Positions 5,401-8,060 of a DNA stretch of 8,060 bases are shown one piece after another. The stretch comes from Caldimicrobium thiodismutans. GTDB taxonomy: Bacteria > Desulfobacterota > Thermodesulfobacteria > Thermodesulfobacteriales > Thermodesulfobacteriaceae. The stretch covers positions 1 to 8,060 of the forward strand of contig PNIE01000077.1 of assembly GCA_002877875.1 (NCBI GenBank). Reading direction: 5' to 3'. Every line of letters begins with the position of its first letter. Position 1 is the stretch's first letter. The translations under genes and the position numbers were made by a program. Below the pieces are notes generated by a model. It made no database searches. It saw only the letters and a program-made list of their open reading frames with translations, and was not told the origin of the DNA.

Positions 5401-6633
5401 TCCATAAGCTTGAGCGGTAATCTCATTTCGAATAACATCTGCTCCAAGGAAATCTCCCACAAGATATCTTCCAGATCCAGTAGTTCCCACCCCTTTTACC
5501 TTTATTCTCTCTGGAAGTTTCTTTCTCAACTCATAAAGCCCCTTCTTAACGCTCTCAAGGGGCTTACCGTGATGAAAGAGATAAACTTTCGCTATAAGAT
5601 TACCCTCCTTATCAAGGGCCACAAGCTTTGTGCTAACAGAGCCTACATCCACACCCAAATAAACCTCGAGCTCTTCAGACGGAGAGAGATTTTCTCCTTT
5701 TATCTTTGACTCTATATCCCTTTTGATTTTCTCCGAAAGAGATAAAGATTCGAAGGGATAAAGAACAGGATGCCTGGGTGGATCATAAACTCTCTCTCTG
5801 AGATAGGCCCTTAAAATTTCTGATCCCTTATAAGGGGATGAAGCCTTACCTTCAAGACCATAAAGGGCTGCTCCTATAGCTCCCATAATTTTAAAATATT
5901 TAGGAATAATGAGCTCTTCTTCTTTTAAATTAAAAACTTCTTTCACTGCTCTTCTAACACCCAGGTTGGCAGCAACTCCTCCTTGAAAAACAAGAGGAGG
6001 AAGAATAGGACGCCCCTTAGCCAGATTGCTCTTCAGATTTCTTATGATAGCAAAACAAAGACCTGCAATAATTTCTTCATCAGGAACAGCTGCCTGTTGA
6101 AGATGAATCATATCCGATTTTGCAAAAACCGTACACCTTCCAGCAATTCGTGGAATATTCTTAGCTAACAGAGCCTTTTGGGAAAATTCTTCAATGGTAT
6201 ATCCTAAGCGTGCCGCCTGCTGTTCGAGAAAAGAGCCCGTTCCTGCAGCACAAAGAGTATTCAAGGCAAAATCCTCAATCTCGGGGATACCCCTTTCGTG
6301 GGTAATAAAAATAAGCTTAGAGTCTTCACCTCCTATGTCTATAATGGTTTTTACTTCAGGATGAAAGAAAGTAGCAGCTTTAGCATGAGCCATAACCTCG
6401 TTTACAAAGGCACAGCCAAGAATCTGGGAGATAGTTTTGCCTGCAGTCCCTGTACAAGTTATGCCTGAAAGAGAATTTCCAAATAGCTCTTCTACTTCCT
6501 TTAAAATCCTCTCTGCCGTCTCTATGGGCTGACCATGGGTTTTTTGATAATTTTCATGAAGAATTTCTCGCTTTTCGTTTAAAACGGCAACTTTAGCAGT
6601 TCCAGATCCAACATCTAAACCTACATAAAGCAT
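2404..6633 (-). CDS. Giant double-activase protein: two BcrAD/BadFG-type ATPase domains plus DUF2229 and HgdB-like regions
   Basis: This 1409-residue protein belongs to the acyl-CoA dehydratase activase-related group (COG1924 joined to COG3580/COG3581-type sequence). Domain A (about 1-262) and domain B (about 325-578) are both ASKHA ATPases. They carry phosphate loops GLDVGSGTAK (5-14) and GVDVGSVSTK (327-336), IGGEDSK and IGGQDSK motifs, and the cluster cysteines in CAAGTGSF (Cys128, Cys449) and RCTVF (Cys167, Cys488). A DUF2229-like part starts near 598 with CHHCPNQC and GGRC (Cys604, 607, 611, 630), then GCELAPGEPCFP (715, 723) and Cys765. A charged helical linker (about 803-852) leads to GRPYN, NFSCGPDSF (Cys935), SGKECYPT (Cys1051), SGPCRFGQY (Cys1086), FACMPGN (Cys1343) and VPCDGQ (Cys1371). 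Single-domain relatives use ATP to push one electron to a dehydratase or reductase. The substrate here is unknown. The ATG at 6633 follows GAGGTG (6639-6644). No separate dehydratase genes are adjacent. Confidence 0.9.
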   Translation of the reverse strand: MLYVGLDVGSGTAKVAVLNEKREILHENYQKTHGQPIETAERILKEVEELFGNSLSGITCTGTAGKTISQILGCAFVNEVMAHAKAATFFHPEVKTIIDIGGEDSKLIFITHERGIPEIEDFALNTLCAAGTGSFLEQQAARLGYTIEEFSQKALLAKNIPRIAGRCTVFAKSDMIHLQQAAVPDEEIIAGLCFAIIRNLKSNLAKGRPILPPLVFQGGVAANLGVRRAVKEVFNLKEEELIIPKYFKIMGAIGAALYGLEGKASSPYKGSEILRAYLRERVYDPPRHPVLYPFESLSLSEKIKRDIESKIKGENLSPSEELEVYLGVDVGSVSTKLVALDKEGNLIAKVYLFHHGKPLESVKKGLYELRKKLPERIKVKGVGTTGSGRYLVGDFLGADVIRNEITAQAYGALYLDPEVDTIFEIGGQDSKYIYLEGGTISDFTMNKACAAGTGSFLQEQAVKLGIPIEEFGELALKSKAPLKMGERCTVFMQSDLLHYQQQGLPKEDLIAGLCYSIVYNYLNKVVEGRKIGKKIFFQGAVAFNKGVVAAFEKVLGKPVIVPPNNEVTGAIGVALLAKAETKGESRFKGFDLAKVKYFISTFECHHCPNQCEIHKVIVEDSHPYYYGGRCDRYELDHRKPDERIPNPTLEREKKLLSYLNPLPEDLDLSSDKVIGIPRALQFFEWLPFFATLFQELGYKVYLSPPTSKEVIKIGCELAPGEPCFPIKIALGHLKKLLDLGVKTIFIPQITDFPAEVPELKIGKICPWVQSLPWISPASINFRDYKARVISPVFHLGRKGYVLNEEIKTLAKLLSEEAEKVKKAWKIAEEAQEEFRRWLKKRGEELLKEFENEIVLVIIGRPYNAFDPGANLSLHHKIRKLGLLGLPVDMLPLERIKERETLEGMYWEYGQRFLLAAHFIRETPNLFPIYFTNFSCGPDSFIAHFFEELLAGKPFIEIEVDEHSAEAGVVTRLEAFVDSIKGKVKSYKLQRTFNRQKIHPTQGRTIYIPYMTDHARALAAAFRACGIKAEVLPEPDEESLELGRKWTSGKECYPTILTTGDLIKLINRPDFDPEKSVFFMPDGSGPCRFGQYNRLHRKILRDLGITNLPIYSPQQDIEFYEDLGIAGSDFTRIAWRGVVAVDILDKLLRRVRPYALDKKEVEKVYWEGLSKIEKTIEERGNMAETLLEIKEAFNRIPRKEEELPLVGVVGEIYVRSNRFANENLYRTLEDMGLEVLLPPIGEWIYFINYISKKWAKRSGLLGPVLKFIIENQIQFKDEERFLKLVEDFLGDRAKDPTIEDLERYAKAFLHPDYEGGEVMLSIGKAVEYLKKGVSGLVNVIPFACMPGNVQAAILKRVREETGERLPILTVPCDGQKSMGVRMRLEAFVEQVKEYWEVKREENLQKKVVNF

Positions 6634-6638
6634 TAACC

Positions 6639-6644
6639 CACCTC
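6639..6644 (-). promoter_or_regulatory. Ribosome binding site of the double-activase gene
   Basis: GAGGTG on the minus strand lies 5 nt before the ATG at 6633. It supports this start, which also puts the first ATPase phosphate loop at the very N-terminus as in the family. Confidence 0.7.
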
Positions 6645-6675
6645 ATCCTTAATTTTTTAGAAAGATTATTTAAAA

Positions 6676-6703
6676 ATAATACCTTAAAATATTTCCTTGA
6701 CAA
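6676..6703 (-). promoter_or_regulatory. Putative promoter of the double-activase gene
   Basis: On the minus strand a -35 TTGTCA (6698-6703) and a -10 TATTAT (6676-6681) are separated by 16 bp. The expected start near 6669 gives a leader of about 36 nt. Its -35 box overlaps by 5 bp the -35 box of the opposing hemerythrin promoter. Confidence 0.6.
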
Positions 6704-6724
6704 GGGAAAAAGAATAATTAAAAT
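6697..6724 (+). promoter_or_regulatory. Putative promoter of the bacteriohemerythrin gene
   Basis: A consensus -35 TTGACA (6697-6702) and a -10 TAAAAT (6719-6724) are spaced 16 bp apart. The expected start is near 6731, about 25 nt before the ATG. The -35 lies in the 11-bp palindrome CCTTGACAAGG (6695-6705) shared with the divergent promoter. Confidence 0.65.
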
Positions 6725-6742
6725 AAGAAAAAAAATAAAAAT

Positions 6743-6748
6743 AGGGGG
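6743..6748 (+). promoter_or_regulatory. Ribosome binding site of the bacteriohemerythrin gene
   Basis: AGGGGG 7 nt before the ATG at 6756 is the only purine block of this kind in the leader. It supports the ATG at 6756 over the internal ATG three codons later. Confidence 0.65.
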
Positions 6749-6755
6749 ATCTTTT

Positions 6756-7163
6756 ATGCCTTTTATGGAGTGGTCAGAAAAGCTAGTTACCGGTGTAAAA
6801 GAATGTGACGATCAGCACAAAAAACTTGTTAGCCTCATTAATGAGCTTTACGATGCTATGAAGCAAGGAAAGGGTAAAGAGGTGATTGATAAGGCCCTTG
6901 ATGAGCTTGTGAAATATGCAGGCTATCATTTTACTACAGAAGAGACCCTTATGAGCAAATATGGCTATCCCGAGCTTGCAGCGCACAAAAGGGAGCACGA
7001 ATACTTTAAGAATAAAATAAAGGAATTTCTGGATAAAAAAGCTAAAGGTGAGGTAACCTTAAGTGTTGAAGTTATGTCCTTTTTAAAGGACTGGCTTATA
7101 AAACACATCATGGGAACAGATAAAAAATATGGGCCCTTTTTAAAAGAAAAGATGGGAAAATAA
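6756..7163 (+). CDS. Bacteriohemerythrin (single-domain, O2-binding di-iron protein)
   Basis: The 135-residue protein has the full-length size of a stand-alone bacterial hemerythrin. All seven expected di-iron ligands are visible: His21 (DDQHKKL), His58 and Glu62 (HFTTE), His77 and His81 (HKREH), and His117 and Asp122 (HIMGTD). The N-terminal PFMEWSEKLVTGV and the C-terminal KKYGPFLKEK are also typical. There is no signal peptide or membrane segment, so it should be cytoplasmic. Proteins of this family bind O2 reversibly at a four-helix-bundle di-iron site and serve in O2 storage, delivery, sensing or scavenging. In a presumed anaerobe, scavenging or buffering of stray O2 is the likely role (inference). 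It is monocistronic by appearance, with its own promoter and a hairpin terminator, and is transcribed away from the double-activase gene. Confidence 0.96.
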   Translation: MPFMEWSEKLVTGVKECDDQHKKLVSLINELYDAMKQGKGKEVIDKALDELVKYAGYHFTTEETLMSKYGYPELAAHKREHEYFKNKIKEFLDKKAKGEVTLSVEVMSFLKDWLIKHIMGTDKKYGPFLKEKMGK

Positions 7164-7169
7164 AAGGAC

Positions 7170-7214
7170 ATAGCAGAAGAAATAATCTCTTATTCCGCTA
7201 TTTTCTTTTCTTTA
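7170..7214 (+). terminator. Probable terminator of the bacteriohemerythrin gene
   Basis: ATAGC (7170-7174) pairs with GCTAT (7197-7201), and AATAA (7181-7185) with TTATT (7190-7194) around a TCTC loop, with an uneven internal loop between the two helices. The stem runs into a T-rich tail (7199-7213). It begins 7 bp after the stop codon. The stem is AT-rich and interrupted, so it may be leaky. Confidence 0.5.
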
Positions 7215-7228
7215 GTTGAAGATTCTTT

Positions 7229-7255
7229 TTGAGATATCATTATTAGCCATAAATA
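7229..7255 (+). promoter_or_regulatory. Weak candidate promoter of the Fes/DUF3786 gene
   Basis: TTGAGA (7229-7234) and TAAATA (7250-7255) have a 15-bp spacer, shorter than ideal. The position, about 20 bp before the ATG at 7275, is suitable, but in such AT-rich DNA a match like this can arise by chance. Read-through from the hemerythrin gene is the alternative. Confidence 0.25.
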
Positions 7256-7274
7256 GTAAAAAGGCCTTTTGTTA

Positions 7275-8060
7275 ATGAAAAGTTATCTTGATCTCTTAAA
7301 GATTCTTCCTAAGAGTAATTGTAAAGAGTGTGGTTTGGACTCCTGCCTTCTTTTTGCCCTAAAAGTTTTCAGCAAGGAGATATCTCCCAGAGCATGTCCT
7401 TATCTTCCTCTTGAAAGTTTGCCTAAAGACCTTTTAACTCCCAACCTTTCTTTCAATCAACTCTTAGAAAATCTCAAGTATCTAAAGGAAAAATTCAAAG
7501 CTCTTGATTTAAGGGAATTGGCTAAAAATCTTGGAGCTTTTTATGACAAGGACACTCATACCCTTTCTTTTTTCTATCTTGATACAGAAATTTTAATTCC
7601 CCTTGAGGAAGAGGGACATCCCGTAGATTTAAAAGACCTCAAAGGTAAAGAACTTGACCCAAGGGATGAAATTCTTCTTTGTAACTATTTCCTTTTCAAG
7701 GGCAGGTCCCCTCTTACAGGTAATTTTGTAGGCCTTGAAGCCTTTCCTCATTCTATCTCCAAAGTGAAAACCCTTAAAATTTATGCAGAAGATCCCCTCT
7801 CAAAAATCCTCTCTCAGCCTAATATTGACAAAAAACTGCTTTTTAAAGAATTTAAAATTACTCAATTCAAGGAAGAGCAAGGAAATCTCTCTATAACTAT
7901 CTTTGCTCTTCCAAAGGTGCCTTTAATGATTAATTTCTGGGCCGGTGATCTTGAAGATCAATTACTACCAAGTTGTAAGATTCTTTATGATGCTTCTGCT
8001 ATAAACTATCTTGATCTTGAATGTCTTGTCTTTCTTGCTGAAAGATTGACAGAAAAATTA
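7275..8060 (+). CDS. Fe-S (Fes) domain protein with DUF3786-like region, C-terminus cut by window edge
   Basis: The reading frame is open from the ATG at 7275 to the window end (262 codons, no stop). Residues 16-41 contain Cys16, Cys19, Cys24 and Cys41 (CKECGLDSC, then ACPYL), a C-x2-C-x4-C-x16-C spacing. This is the Fes-type 4Fe-4S motif also found in RnfB and in the large subunit of the corrinoid iron-sulfur protein. The rest resembles DUF3786: DEILLCNYFLFKGRSPLTG (131-149), NFWAGDLEDQLLPS (220-233), and a closing KILYDASAINYLDLECLVFL (235-254). Those closing blocks normally sit near the C-terminus, so few residues are probably missing. There is no signal peptide or membrane helix, so the protein should be cytoplasmic. 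The function is not established; a role as an electron carrier or corrinoid partner in anaerobic metabolism is only suggested by the motif. The ribosome binding site is weak (AAGG at 7261-7264). Confidence 0.85.
   Translation, partial: MKSYLDLLKILPKSNCKECGLDSCLLFALKVFSKEISPRACPYLPLESLPKDLLTPNLSFNQLLENLKYLKEKFKALDLRELAKNLGAFYDKDTHTLSFFYLDTEILIPLEEEGHPVDLKDLKGKELDPRDEILLCNYFLFKGRSPLTGNFVGLEAFPHSISKVKTLKIYAEDPLSKILSQPNIDKKLLFKEFKITQFKEEQGNLSITIFALPKVPLMINFWAGDLEDQLLPSCKILYDASAINYLDLECLVFLAERLTEKL

Noticed and set aside
3595..5709. Several plus-strand open frames (3595-3861, 4046-4255, 4723-5070, 4832-5074, 5410-5709) and a minus-strand one at 3810-3995
   Set aside because: All lie inside the 1409-residue reading frame, which is continuous and shows family motifs throughout; the shadows have Ser/Phe/Leu-rich compositions typical of antisense frames.
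6783..7171. Minus-strand open frames opposite the bacteriohemerythrin gene
   Set aside because: The plus-strand frame has all seven di-iron ligands and a good ribosome site; the antisense products look like composition artefacts.

Overview
The window looks like part of the chromosome of an AT-rich, strictly anaerobic and probably thermophilic bacterium. A member of the Thermodesulfobacteria or a related Thermodesulfobacteriota lineage is my best guess. That rests on Lys/Glu/Ile-rich proteins, a split F0 operon, a giant acyl-CoA dehydratase activase-like protein and a Fes/DUF3786 protein. No rRNA or other marker is present to fix the taxonomy. I see no mobile element, CRISPR array, tRNA or rRNA.

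Layout. Everything from 1 to 6633 is read on the minus strand and everything from 6756 to the end on the plus strand. The divergence point is the 122-bp gap at 6634-6755. On the minus strand, in order of transcription, come: (i) a 1409-residue protein with two complete activase domains followed by DUF2229/COG3580-3581-like cysteine-rich regions (6633-2404); (ii) the membrane-sector operon of the F-type ATP synthase, atpZ-atpI-atpB-atpE (2318-444), closed by a strong hairpin terminator (365-417); and (iii) the 5' end of comM (358-1), which runs off the left edge. On the plus strand come a complete bacteriohemerythrin gene (6756-7163), a modest terminator, and an almost complete gene for a protein with an N-terminal four-cysteine Fe-S (Fes) motif and a DUF3786-like region (7275 to the right edge).

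How the genes may work together. AtpZ and AtpI are assembly or ion-handling accessories, and subunits a and c form the ion channel and rotor. The b, delta and F1 genes are not here, so the ATP synthase is encoded in at least two loci. The other theme is low-potential iron-sulfur chemistry. The activase family couples ATP hydrolysis to single-electron transfer and is extremely oxygen-labile. The divergently transcribed bacteriohemerythrin binds O2, and the Fes/DUF3786 protein carries a 4Fe-4S motif. The two divergent promoters appear to share one -35 region inside a short palindrome, so the big activase and the O2-binding protein may be expressed in opposition. That regulatory link is an inference from promoter geometry.

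The least-described items are the double-activase fusion, the overlapping divergent promoter, a strand-specific hairpin in front of atpE, and a possible leaderless TTG start for atpZ.
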